A DNA stretch of 64,000 nucleotides from Tetmemena sp. SeJ-2015 (Eukaryota > Ciliophora > Spirotrichea > Sporadotrichida > Oxytrichidae). Of the stretch, positions 43,401 through 51,295 are shown one piece after another. The notes below the pieces were generated by a model. That model saw only the letters and a list, made by a program, of their open reading frames with translations. It had not been told where the DNA came from and made no database searches. Position 1 is the stretch's first letter. Every line of letters starts with the position of its first letter. The position numbers and the translations under genes were made by a program. The stretch spans positions 81,711 through 145,710 of the forward strand of contig JAJKFJ010022611.1 of assembly GCA_027382625.1 (NCBI GenBank), given 5' to 3'.

Positions 43401-46400
43401 GGATAGCCTTGTCCGTTGTATATGATTGTGAAGTCTCCATTATAGCCGTCATCCATGAACAGCTAATAGCCTGTGATTGAGACTGAATCAAGAGGGACTT
43501 GAAGAGGCCATTAGAGAGCTATAGATGTCTAAGTACTCAAGAGCTCAATTTTAGAAGGAGCTGTTGGCTTATATGGAAGTGAACCAAGGGCTGCTCTTGT
43601 TTCTTCGGAGAAGGCAGAAAACCCATATTGATTCTCAGCTTGCAAAGTAAATCTATATGTCACTCCTGCTGTCATAGAGAAGGAAGATGCAAGTACATCA
43701 GTTGACAGACTTGAACCATAGTATACAATCTGGAAATTGGGAACTGCTTAAATTGTATCCATCCAAAGTCGGAAGTTACTAATAGTCACGCCACCGTTAT
43801 CATCAGGAGGTATGAATTGCAGACTAATCTTTGTAGAATCAGAGCTGATATAGATTGGAGCATCAGGAGTTGATGGGTATGAAGCAGCCTTAATATAACC
43901 TACTGTACTCCAAGGACCCCATCCGTTGAAGTTCTAAGCTCTATATCTGACTCTATATGAGTTACCTCTAACTATATTATTAGTGACTGAGATACTTGGA
44001 CTGAGTGTGAATACACTCGAATAGAGTCCTCTCTATCCATCATCATATTGAATCTGATAATTTAGAATCGGGCTTCCACCATTGTTGGCACTTGTAAAGG
44101 TATCTATGAGAATGAGAAGTTGGTATTGATTAGTGCCATCAGTGTCTGCATAAGGAGGATTAGTTGGTTGACTTGGTAAAGAAGCCAGAGCAACTGAAAG
44201 TGCATTAGAGGAAGTTGAGCCCGCATTGTTTATAGCTTCCACTCTAAACTTGTAGATTCTTCCTACTACTCCAATTGGAATTGTAGTTGTCATATCGATT
44301 GTATTACTCTAGATACTGGGATCATTATTCACCAAAGATGTGATAGGGTTATCAATATCTCCTCCTAAACCATTATCCATATAGAGGGAATAGCCAGTTA
44401 TAGCGCAACCACCGCTGTCCTTTGGAAGAGTCCATGAGATTTTTATAGTCTTTGTCGTCATTGAAGAACTCACATATTGTGGGGTTGCAACTCCAGAAGG
44501 TGCCTGGCAGGCAAAGATCGAAACTATTGGAGATGCTGTTGAGTTTCCATTATCGTTAATAGCTTAGACGCTGAATCTATAAGAGAGGCCTGTGGTCAAA
44601 TCTCCAACTGTATATGTCTGAATGTCAGGTCTATTGAGACCAATGTAGATAGGTCTTATATCTCCATTCTGTCCGTTATCCATGTTGAGAATATACCCAG
44701 TCACATCAAGATCGCTTGAAACAGGAGGAGTCCAACTTACTTTGATGGATGTGTAAGTTGAAAATACCAGAGTAGGGGATGGAGGAGTATTGGGAACTCC
44801 ACCAAAGGCAATATATCCTTCGTCACTGAATTCGGAATAGTCAATTCCATTCTTAGATCTACTTATGAATCTGTATGTCTTTCCTATCACTAAGCCATCA
44901 TTCGTAAAGTTAGCAGCATATATTTAAGTGAGTCCATGATACCCGTAATATTATGAAAGGCTGAATTGAAGTTATCACCCGCGTCTGTCCAGAGCTCATA
45001 AAACTGAATTGCTGACCCTCCATTATCTGCTGACTGCTAAATGTTGATGTAGAGACTTAATTGATTGAAGTTAGAGAATTTTGGCACTCCAGGCGCGGAA
45101 GGTACAGTCGCTGCAAGAATGGAAGACTCGTCCGAGAATTATGACCAACCTATAGAATTGCGAACTCTGTATCTGAATCTGTACTCTCTTCCTTTAACAA
45201 TTCCTGAAGTAACTGTGTAAGTAGTTAGAAGAGAATTGACTGAGTATCCAATAATTGAGGAGAATTCTCCACTCAAGCCATCATCCATTTATAGCTCATA
45301 ACTTATGATAGCAGAACCTCCATTGCTCGGTGCTGGATTTGCAAAGTTCACTTTTATCCTTGATGATGTAGTAACCAATGGATCACTATCCTTAAATCAA
45401 GAATGTTAAATGATCAAATTATTTTTTTGTATAGATTTTTATTAAAAACTAACTTTGTTTTAAATTGAGCATAGTTGGGACATCTGTGGGTGTGGCAGGG
45501 ACTGATGCTTTTGTGATGAATCCAACATCTGACAGTGAGTTTCTCTAAGTTGTGAATACTTTAACTTGGAATCTAAAAGTGAAGCCATCAGTAGAAGTAG
45601 GGAAATTTGTGACAGCTAAAGTGTTCAGACTTGGGAGATCTCTAACAGCTGGATCATTGACTAAGTTAACCTCACTAGCGATATTTCCTCCTACTCCGTC
45701 ATCTCTATAAACTGCATATCCGGTGATTCTGCACCCACCTGCATCGTTTGGCTGCACCCATTGAATCGTTATTTAAGTGATGCTCTATAATACTACTGTC
45801 GGTGCTGCGAATCCAGTTGGTGCAGTACAGGCATAGAACTGAGAAACGGGACTTGCTCCAGACTTTCCATTAAAGTTGACAGCATATACTATGAAGCTGT
45901 ATCTTAGCCCATTAACAAGGCCTGACATCTTGTAGTTTACTACTCCAGGTTGGAAACTGCCATCGAATATAGTTGTGAAGTCTCCACCTCTACCGTCATC
46001 CATCTGAAGAATGTAACCTATAATTGGAGAGGGTGGATCTACTACTGAAGTCCAATAGATGTAGAGAGAAGTCTTTGAAGACTGAGTCCAGTCTACAAGT
46101 GGATAAGAGGGAGCAGTTGGTAAGGGACTTGAGGCTATAGTTAGAATTGGAGATCCCAAAGAAAGTCCATAAGAGTTGTAGGCAACATATTAGAAGCGAT
46201 ACTTCTTTCCAGGAGTGAGTCCAGTGACAGTATACTGAGATGTGGCTCCATCATATGCCGATACTACCGTGTCTATTTGAGAACTTAAGTCTCCTTGATC
46301 AGTTTAAAATCATCATATTATTTTAGATCTCTGATATATTAGATCTCTGTAGATGTAATATCGAATAATCTTTAAAAATAATATTTGCATTCTTGATTAA

Positions 46401-47276
46401 TCTTGCTTCCTCCATTATCACTGCTCAAACCAAATGACAAAGTTATGGTAGTAGATGAATTGGAAAAATATTTAGAATAGATGTGGAGGACACATAAGTT
46501 GGCTTAGGGGGAGCTGCAGGAATAGTTGCTGCATTTATCTCAGTGATTGGAGACCACCCACCTGCACCAACTGCGTTAATTGCTCGATATCTAAAGGCAT
46601 AGGTCTTGCCTTTTTCTATGTTATTTGTAACCACGAAGTATAGGCTCAACGTTTAAGGATCTGCTCCGCTAATGCTAACAAAATCTTTCAAGAGTGAGGA
46701 TCCCATTTAAAGCTCATAGCTTACAATAGAAGAGCCACCAGTATTTAAAACTGCTGCATAGGTTACTTTGATTTGCTTGGCGTTCGTTATAGTGGCGTCA
46801 CTAACCGGACCAGAGGCAGGAGTACCTGGGACTGATGCAAGAGTCATAGGGGCTGATATACCTGATTCAACATTGCCTTGAATGTTATAGGCAATTACCT
46901 TGAATCTGAAAGAGTCACCTATTTATGCTGTAGCAGGGAAAGTTGTGCATGTGAAGGTCAAAGTGTAGGGATCATTGCGTACATATGTAGTTGCTGGATT
47001 CACTTAAAACATAATTTTTATACGAATAAAGTATATAATATCACTTCAGTCCAAGAGGTACCTGAGCCATCTAAGTCTCTCCAAATTTATAGAAATCATA
47101 ATATATAAATTCCATAGTCATATATGTTGCAACCTCCATTCATAAGATATCAATTTGAAAATAATTTTCACGAGCGGAGCTTTCCAGGCTATCTTAATGT
47201 ATGTCTGGTCTGATTCAACAAATGTTGGTGCAGCCAAATTAGTGGGTAAGCCGCATGAGTAGACAGTCTCAATACT
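22464..47276 (-). CDS. Giant FN3 protein, block B (somatic segment 2), class I super-repeats
   Basis: About 25 kb on the minus strand, read from 47276 down to 22464. All domains are class I FN3 and follow a fixed order: (i) NGGCPITGYAVFRDDG with NDPxVR, (ii) SYxLEIDDGxGG ending GWSxxS...AA, (iii) ITKYELWRDDG, (iv) ITGYxLYMDDG with IYNG and NFNGEGxxS, then a Cys-x-x-Pro-Ser linker. The unit recurs about 18 times at ~1.2 kb (e.g. Cys-Pro linkers near 31080, 32360, 33580, 34850, 36110, 37320). The linker Cys and the following NGGC Cys lie in the same domain and could pair (inference). More than 20 IESs interrupt it, plus slips near 25160 and 28125. Both ends are pointers, to A and to C. Confidence 0.92.
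23343..23358. other. IES, pointer AACTGT (minus)
   Basis: 16 bp unit; ACAGTT on + at 23337-23342 and 23353-23358. Excision gives PSLTVTSLTRSLTYRFRY. Confidence 0.8.
24144..24163. other. IES, pointer AGC (minus)
   Basis: 20 bp unit; GCT on + at 24141-24143 and 24161-24163. Excision gives IYTLSSNTSLYVQWDLVDD. Confidence 0.75.
26477..26704. other. IES of 228 bp, pointer AGT (minus)
   Basis: ACT on + at 26474-26476 and 26702-26704. Excision joins GYAV to FADDGAAGSF. Confidence 0.75.
26702..26715 (-). CDS. 14 bp micro-coding island between two IESs
   Basis: Encodes only IGYAV of one FN3 domain, including both pointers. Upstream NGGCE(I) and downstream FADDG come from the neighbouring coding segments. 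After both excisions the domain reads NGGCEIIGYAVFADDG, the super-repeat consensus. Confidence 0.75.
26716..26762. other. IES, pointer ATT (minus)
   Basis: 47 bp; AAT on + at 26713-26715 and 26760-26762. Excision joins CEI to IGYAV. Confidence 0.7.
27292..27364. other. IES, pointer AACTA (minus)
   Basis: 73 bp; TAGTT on + at 27287-27291 and 27360-27364. Excision gives VPTYTTTVSSGIVDGG. Confidence 0.8.
28381..28417. other. IES, pointer AGATTT (minus)
   Basis: 37 bp; AAATCT on + at 28375-28380 and 28412-28417. Excision gives NGDILEIFYGQNVATF. A further unresolved insert with a TGA lies just beyond, near 28300-28325. Confidence 0.8.
29265..29429. other. IES of 165 bp, pointer AAT (minus)
   Basis: ATT on + at 29262-29264 and 29427-29429. 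Excision gives FKIAVYNVISTTFSNSIG. Confidence 0.8.
30404..30556. other. IES of 153 bp, pointer AAGGA (minus)
   Basis: TCCTT on + at 30399-30403 and 30552-30556. Excision gives SDGIVKGKFYRFRYRC. Confidence 0.85.
31737..31759. other. IES, pointer GACTT (minus)
   Basis: 23 bp; AAGTC on + at 31732-31736 and 31755-31759. Excision gives NLIGWSDFSDVASIQAA. Confidence 0.85.
34793..34808. other. IES with T9-10 run, pointer ATA (minus)
   Basis: Short insert holding a homopolymer; TAT on + at 34790-34792 and 34806-34808. Excision gives PKRIIAGTKTTLTLQW. The homopolymer makes the length uncertain. Confidence 0.55.
35032..35048. other. IES, pointer CTCT (minus)
   Basis: 17 bp; AGAG on + at 35028-35031 and 35045-35048. 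Excision gives PIQGYRLYMNDGSGSY. Confidence 0.8.
38348..38392. other. IES, pointer TA (minus)
   Basis: 45 bp; TA on + at 38346-38347 and 38391-38392. Excision joins TYSGL to LANTYTGLTFRV. The 2 bp pointer is tentative. Confidence 0.55.
38427..38766. other. IES of 340 bp with 12 bp pointer (minus)
   Basis: ATTTCTAATAAT (minus); + copies ATTATTAGAAAT at 38415-38426 and 38755-38766. Excision gives LMSTISNNATFTYSGL in frame. No gene is seen inside. Confidence 0.85.
39333..39676. other. IES of 344 bp, pointer CAGCT (minus)
   Basis: AGCTG on + at 39328-39332 and 39672-39676. Excision gives ETLLTALNLAGKIYRF. No gene is seen inside. Confidence 0.8.
39733..39767. other. IES, pointer TTA (minus)
   Basis: 35 bp; TAA on + at 39730-39732 and 39765-39767. 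Excision gives ISAIFNYDGSSMSYKVDV. Confidence 0.65.
40006..40055. other. IES, pointer GAGT (minus)
   Basis: 50 bp; ACTC on + at 40002-40005 and 40052-40055. Excision gives NLTKGVYRFRYRAKN. The coding island it borders (about 40052-40095, YTVTQNLTKGV) is followed by another unresolved IES near 40098-40155. Confidence 0.75.
41789..41839. other. IES, pointer AAT (minus)
   Basis: 51 bp; ATT on + at 41786-41788 and 41837-41839. Excision joins APSSN to GGCSISSYKIF. Confidence 0.75.
41837..41852 (-). CDS. 16 bp micro-coding island between two IESs
   Basis: Encodes APSSN (with both pointers) of one FN3 domain. After both flanking excisions the strand B-C region reads LSWKAPSSNGGCSISSYK, the class I consensus. 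Confidence 0.78.
41853..41884. other. IES, pointer GGCT (minus)
   Basis: 32 bp; AGCC on + at 41849-41852 and 41881-41884. Excision joins LSWKA to PSSN. Confidence 0.75.
42079..42122. other. IES, pointer ATG (minus)
   Basis: 44 bp; CAT on + at 42076-42078 and 42120-42122. Excision gives NYPNLMNVLKFTQTGL. Confidence 0.75.
42150..42196. other. IES, pointer TA (minus)
   Basis: 47 bp; TA on + at 42148-42149 and 42195-42196. Excision gives GDFSIIYNGQNYPNL. Confidence 0.6.
45395..45465. other. IES, bounds approximate (minus)
   Basis: AT-rich insert between TPTDVPTML and DSDPLVTTSS. ATTTAA flanks it, but that join is one base out of frame. Confidence 0.55.
46301..46345. other. IES, pointer GATC
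   Basis: 45 bp between GATC at 46297-46300 and 46342-46345. Excision gives YYIYRDQGDLSSQIDTV. An internal repeat of AGAGATCTA (two copies, minus) offers an alternative boundary. Confidence 0.75.
46373..46404. other. IES, pointer AAGATTA (minus)
   Basis: 32 bp; TAATCTT on + at 46366-46372 and 46398-46404. Excision gives NGGSKIIRYYIYRD. Confidence 0.85.
46458..46483. other. IES, pointer CATCT (minus)
   Basis: 26 bp; AGATG on + at 46453-46457 and 46479-46483. Excision gives YVSSTSTTITLSFG. Confidence 0.8.
47006..47046. other. IES, pointer AAGTGA (minus)
   Basis: 41 bp; TCACTT on + at 47000-47005 and 47041-47046. Excision gives SWTEVNPATTYVRNDP. Confidence 0.85.
47088..47111. other. IES, pointer AATTT (minus)
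   Basis: 24 bp; AAATT on + at 47083-47087 and 47107-47111. Excision gives NIYDYGIWRDLDGSG. Confidence 0.85.
47143..47170. other. IES, pointer TGAA (minus)
   Basis: 28 bp; TTCA on + at 47139-47142 and 47167-47170. Excision gives WKAPLVNGGCNIYDY. Confidence 0.85.
47263..47276 (-). repeat. Scrambled pointer A/B (copy at start of B)
   Basis: Reverse complement of 4667-4680 (14 of 14). The minus-strand FN3 frame of block B starts here in mid-domain. Confidence 0.9.
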
Positions 47277-47308
47277 GAAAATTATTATACTAACATTGAA
47301 TATATTTT
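47277..47308. other. Spacer between the 5' ends of blocks B and F
   Basis: 32 bp AT-rich DNA separating two divergent coding blocks, each beginning mid-domain at its own pointer. Confidence 0.85.
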
Positions 47309-47319
47309 AAGCTAGATCT
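47309..47319 (+). repeat. Scrambled pointer E/F (copy at start of F)
   Basis: AAGCTAGATCT, identical to 58030-58040. It joins LLTKTSQI to QVQIAALTGSF in frame. Confidence 0.9.
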
Positions 47320-48375
47320 AAGTACAGATTGCAGCCTTGACTGGTTCTTTCACAGGAGGAGCCACTATCATATCCTATTTGATCGAGTATGATAAAGGCA
47401 CTTCCGGAGCATCTTGGTATGAATTACAAGGCTTCACAGCTCTAAGCACATCTCTCTCATTCCAAATAAGCTCTGGCCTCACAATTTCAACTCCATACTA
47501 GTTCCGCTATTCTGCAAAGAATATCTTTGGATGGGGACCTTCTTCTGCAATTGGAATAATTACAACTGTCATGGTGCCCGATCAAGTTGCGTTGCCTAGC
47601 ACCGAGGTTGCGGAACAAATGTTAGGATTTCATGGTCTCCTCCAAATCTGAACGGAGCTACTCTCACAAGCTATTCAATTATCATCCGAGGTGCAGACAG
47701 CTAATTCTACTCAAGCACATTCTGCGACGGAACTTCAGCGACAGTCATCTCTAATCAAGAGTGCCTAGTCCCTATGAGCTCACTTTGGGTTTCTCCATTC
47801 TTCCTAACTCAGGGAGCTCTCGTCTAAGTCAAAGTTCGAGCATCAAACACTTAAGGCGATGGCGCTTACAGCAATTAGAATACAGCAGGTGGACTTACTC
47901 AAGTGAAGCCTCTGGTTCCAACATCAGGACCATTAAGAAATGAAAATGCCTGTACTAACACAGCTATTGCTATCGAGATGCCTGAAATAACTGGAAGTAG
48001 AACAGGAGGATCTGATATCATAAGCTATGCTCTCTTTTGGAATCAAGGATCAGGAACGAATTTCGTTCCACTTGTAGGATTCACAGTCGCTAGTATCAAT
48101 AGATTTGCAACATAGTCAGGGCTTTCTAATGGAGGCTCTTACGACTTCTACTATCAAGTTGAGAATGTATTTGGCTGGTCTGATCCCTCTCCCACTGTCA
48201 CTGTGTTTGCTGCAAAGGTTCCAAGCCAACCTTTGATACCTTCAACTGAAATAATTGCAGGTTCTAAGTTGGAGATAAAATGGCTTTCACCTGCAGATAA
48301 CGGTAAAGCAATAACAGCTTACTCAATTCAAGTTCTTCAATCAGATGGAATAACTTGGACTTCTGATTCAGTGGA
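47309..48375 (+). CDS. Giant FN3 protein, block F (somatic segment 6)
   Basis: Short + strand block of class II modules. It starts mid-domain at QVQIAALTGSFTGGATIISY, runs through a WYELQG domain, a YCxVPMS-type partner (SECLVPMSSLW near 47755) and a GGSDIISYALFWNQG domain, then stops at VLQSDGITWTSDSV. A one-base slip near 47612 separates VALPSTEVAEQ from NVRISWSPP; restoring one A there gives the consensus. The start pointer (11 bp) matches the end of block E and the end pointer (15 bp) matches the start of block G. Its position between blocks B and C is therefore a germline rearrangement, not gene order. Confidence 0.9.
48361..48375 (+). repeat. Scrambled pointer F/G (copy at end of F)
   Basis: TTCTGATTCAGTGGA, identical to 4724-4738; flanking bases differ on both sides. 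Confidence 0.9.
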
Positions 48376-48431
48376 CTTTATATATCTCTTGAATTTTATG
48401 CTAAGTTTGCTTGAATTTGTTGAGAGATGGA
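48376..48431. other. Spacer between blocks F and C
   Basis: 56 bp AT-rich DNA. A class II domain ends on its left and a class I domain begins mid-strand on its right. Confidence 0.85.
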
Positions 48432-48439
48432 AACTCCCT
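48432..48439 (+). repeat. Scrambled pointer B/C (copy at start of C)
   Basis: AACTCCCT, the shortest of the six scrambled pointers. The preceding five bases (GATGG) also match one base further out, so homology is wider than the pointer. Confidence 0.85.
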
Positions 48440-51249
48440 AGCTAATAACTTTGTGGAAGTTCATGCTACAGCTATCAATAACAAACCCTCACTATTCACT
48501 TACGTTATAACTGATCTTCCTGCAACACCTATTGGCTAGACGATTCGCTTTAGAGTGAGAGCTAAAAATCAAGGGGGTCACTTTATCATGTCTTCGTCCC
48601 TCTCAGTTGTTATAGCTTCAGTGCCTGACACTCCTCTTACTGCACCAGAGTCTGATGATACCACTACTAGCGGTTAACTTATTAAGATTAAGTATTCTGC
48701 TCCAAACAGTGGAGGTTCTGTCATTATTGCTATAATTTTCTATAAAATTTAACAGTTAATGGTTTTTAATTCCTGAAATATGCTTTCTTAGCTTAATTAT
48801 TCTTTGAATACTAATTATGAAATCTAGATGGATGATGGTGTTGGAGGACCATTCTACACAATTGCGGGAGGAGACTCTTCTATCTATACTTACACTTATT
48901 TTGCTGGCCAAGCACCAACCGTAGTTTCCTCAAGACAAAATAAATAATTTATTAGGCTTAATTAACTTTCAATAAATGAAGTAGCTAATATATTTTTTAT
49001 TAGAAAGACTTCTTCAAGTTTATGAAACTTAGAGTGAGTATACTACTGTTAACATCACGCAAGGCGTTTACTATCGATTCAGGTATAGAGCAGCAAATGT
49101 TAATGGTTGGAGTGGCTGGAGTCCTGTAGCATAAATATAAGCAGCCACTGTTCCTTATAGCTTTATTATCTGCAATTAGAAGATAGTCTACAAATATCTC
49201 AATCATGAAGTAAATTTTCTATTACATTTAAACTTGAAACTCTCATAAAGTATTTGCTCTATAAATTCTCTTATTAAAAGAATTAAAATTTTATTTGGGG
49301 GGGGGCCCTTCCTCGTCATCCACTTTTTTTCATAAAAATATGAAAAATCACTCCATAGCCTAAAATTAGCCAAAAACACCAATTTTTTAGTCCTAATTCA
49401 ATTTGAGAGGGCTTATCATGATCATATTCTTTAATTTAGAAGACATTTCGAACCTACAAGAAATATTCATTTATAAAAAAATTAAATTTTAAAGGAGTGG
49501 CAATATCACTTGGATAATTAATTCATAAATAAGTTGAAGATGTCTAATGTAACAAATAATTCAAATTACTCTAGACCACCTTATCACAGTGTTCGAGTCC
49601 TTTTCACTTTTAGTATCTCCTATTAGCATAATCTGATCTAAAAGATATATCTAAATCAATTTATTTCATTAAATTCATATTGTTCTTTGATTGCTTAATT
49701 AAATATGAAATTTCATGTATCCTAGATTTCTTTTGAAATATTCTATAATTGAATATCGAAGCCTTAGCTTTTAAATAGCTTTAAGCATGTTTAAAGAAAT
49801 TTCAACTCATTTATAAATGTCTTTCGTAGCATAGATATTTTTCGTAGTTAAGTATTATCTTATATATTGAAAACCTATATTTTTATTCAATATAATAAAG
49901 TTTTTTTGTTCTATAAAGTTGCCTTAAAAATAAAAAATTATGTCAGACTGATTCTAAAAAAATCAAGCTCTATTTTCTAAATTAAAGAATATGATCATGA
50001 TAAGCCCTCTGAATTTGAATAAGGACTAAAAATTGGTGTTTTTGGCAAATTTGAGGCTAATAAGTAATTTTTCATATTTTCATGAAAAAAGTGGATGACG
50101 AGGAAAGGCCCCCCCCTTTTATTTATTTACATCATAATGAGCTTGATGAAATCGTTTCTCTTTTTATCACAATTGGTATATTATGCATAATGATCTCAAT
50201 TCCTTCTATTTAGTAAAAATAATCTATTAACCACCTTAGAGACCATCATTGAACGCATCCGACTCTGACTCATTGACAATTTAAATTGAATCTAGTCTTG
50301 ATAATGGTGGCTCAGTAATACAAGGATACAAACTCTTCTTCGGTACTATTGGCCAATAAGACTTACTGCAAATATCGAGATACGATGGCACAAGTTACTA
50401 ATTCAAAGTTAGCGTTAGTGACGATGGCTTGGTATCAGGAACAACTTATCGATTTACCACTGTTGCTTTTAACGAGATAGGAGATTCAGACTAGAGTAGC
50501 GAGTCTATCTTTACAGTCACAGACCTACCACAGATTCCTTAATAGCTAATTCGCTCTACACTATCAACTAGAACTTAGATTACTCTCTCGTGGCTGGTAG
50601 AGCCTGACACTGACTCCCCCATTACTGGCTACTCTCTCGAGGTTGATACATAAGGTGAAGGCAACTTCTTTGAAATATGGAATGGTAGAGGCAGACCTGA
50701 TGTGCTGGCATTCACCTTTACAAATGTTACAACAGGCAATAGCTATCAATTCAGACACAGGTCTTTCAACTTTAATGGTCCTAGTGGATACTCTCCAGTT
50801 CTACAAACCATAGCCTGCGTTTCTCCAACCTCGCCTGGAAAACCCTCTTGGGTAACTTCTACTACAACTAGCATCACAATAATTTGGGATGAGCCTGTAG
50901 ATGATGGAGGGTGTCCTATCTTACAATACAGGGCCTATAGAAATCCAGGCAATCTTGATAATCCATTAATCGAGATATAGAGTACAGACCTTGCAAACAA
51001 GCCATATGTAAATGGTTTAATAGTTACAGAGTTACCAGCAAACTCACTTGGACTTTCTTTCATCTTTAAAATCTCAGTGGTAACTAAGTATGCTACTATA
51101 GATAGCTCTAATTCAGATCCTTTAATATTAGCAGGACTTCCAGGGGCTCCGTCTACTAAGCCTTCTTAAGGAGCATCAACAAGTGATACTACTATTTAAG
51201 TTACTATTGCTGCTGTTACTGCCTTTAATGGATCACCAATAGTTAGTTA
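48432..51249 (+). CDS. Giant FN3 protein, block C (somatic segment 3)
   Basis: Class I modules on the + strand: ANNFVEVHATAIN continuing a domain from block B, then RFRVRAKNQGG, MDDGVGGPFYTIAGG with GWSGWSP, a KLFFGTIGQ domain with FNEIGDSD, a SLEVDTQGEG domain with NFNGPSGYSP and a Cys linker, and NGGCPILQYRAYRNPG, so the four-domain order of block B is kept. Interrupted by IESs at ~48725-48820, 48937-49009 and a 1081 bp IES (49158-50238) that houses an inverted-repeat element. It ends at FNGSPIVS inside a 9 bp pointer whose partner is the start of block D. This is the last class I block in the reconstructed order. Confidence 0.9.
48725..48820. other. IES, bounds approximate
   Basis: AT-rich insert between SGGSVI and NYEIQMDDGVGG. 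The pointer was not resolved. Confidence 0.6.
48937..49009. other. IES, pointer AAGAC
   Basis: 73 bp between AAGAC at 48932-48936 and 49005-49009. Excision gives TVVSSRLLQVYETQSEY. Confidence 0.85.
49297..49441 (+). repeat. Left terminal inverted repeat
   Basis: Starts with G9 then CCCTTCCTCGTCATCCAC. About 145 bp pairs with 49975-50116 with a few mismatches and indels. Confidence 0.9.
49975..50116 (-). repeat. Right terminal inverted repeat
   Basis: Reverse complement of the left repeat, ending GTGGATGACGAGGAAAGG followed by C8. Confidence 0.9.
51241..51249 (+). repeat. Scrambled pointer C/D (copy at end of C)
   Basis: AGTTAGTTA; reverse complement at 54707-54715. It joins NGSPIVS to YDIEIDDGLGG in frame. 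Confidence 0.9.
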
Positions 51250-51285
51250 GAATAGAATTTATAATCTATTCAGCATATAAATTTT
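51250..51285. other. Spacer between the 3' ends of blocks C and D
   Basis: 36 bp AT-rich DNA between two convergent coding blocks. Confidence 0.85.
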
Positions 51286-51295
51286 TGTCTCCCAG
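51286..51295 (-). repeat. Scrambled pointer D/E (copy at end of D)
   Basis: CTGGGAGACA on the minus strand; identical to 54775-54784 on the plus strand. The join leaves the frame displaced by one base. Confidence 0.75.

Larger units (their letters stand above)
49289..50124. mobile_element. Non-autonomous inverted-repeat element with 8 bp target duplication
   Basis: An 820 bp body (49297-50116) is bounded by long terminal inverted repeats. Direct copies of TTTTATTT at 49289-49296 and 50117-50124 look like an 8 bp target-site duplication. The interior (49442-49974) is AT-rich, with no transposase and no coding frame. It resembles a MITE or foldback DNA transposon; 8 bp duplications are typical of hAT-like and P-like families, but AT-rich flanks can match by chance. 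It is not the TBE family of hypotrichs, whose inverted repeats carry C4A4 motifs. Confidence 0.8.
49158..50238. other. 1081 bp IES containing an inverted-repeat element, pointer CCTTA
   Basis: CCTTA at 49153-49157 and 50234-50238. Excision gives AATVPQRPSLNASDSDSLT in frame. Largest IES resolved here. It contains the element at 49297-50116; the remaining flanks are AT-rich and noncoding. Confidence 0.85.

Noticed and set aside
49297..49305. G9 / C8 runs as telomeric repeats or TBE transposon ends
   Set aside because: No G4T4/C4A4 periodicity; the runs are the tips of a 145 bp inverted repeat.
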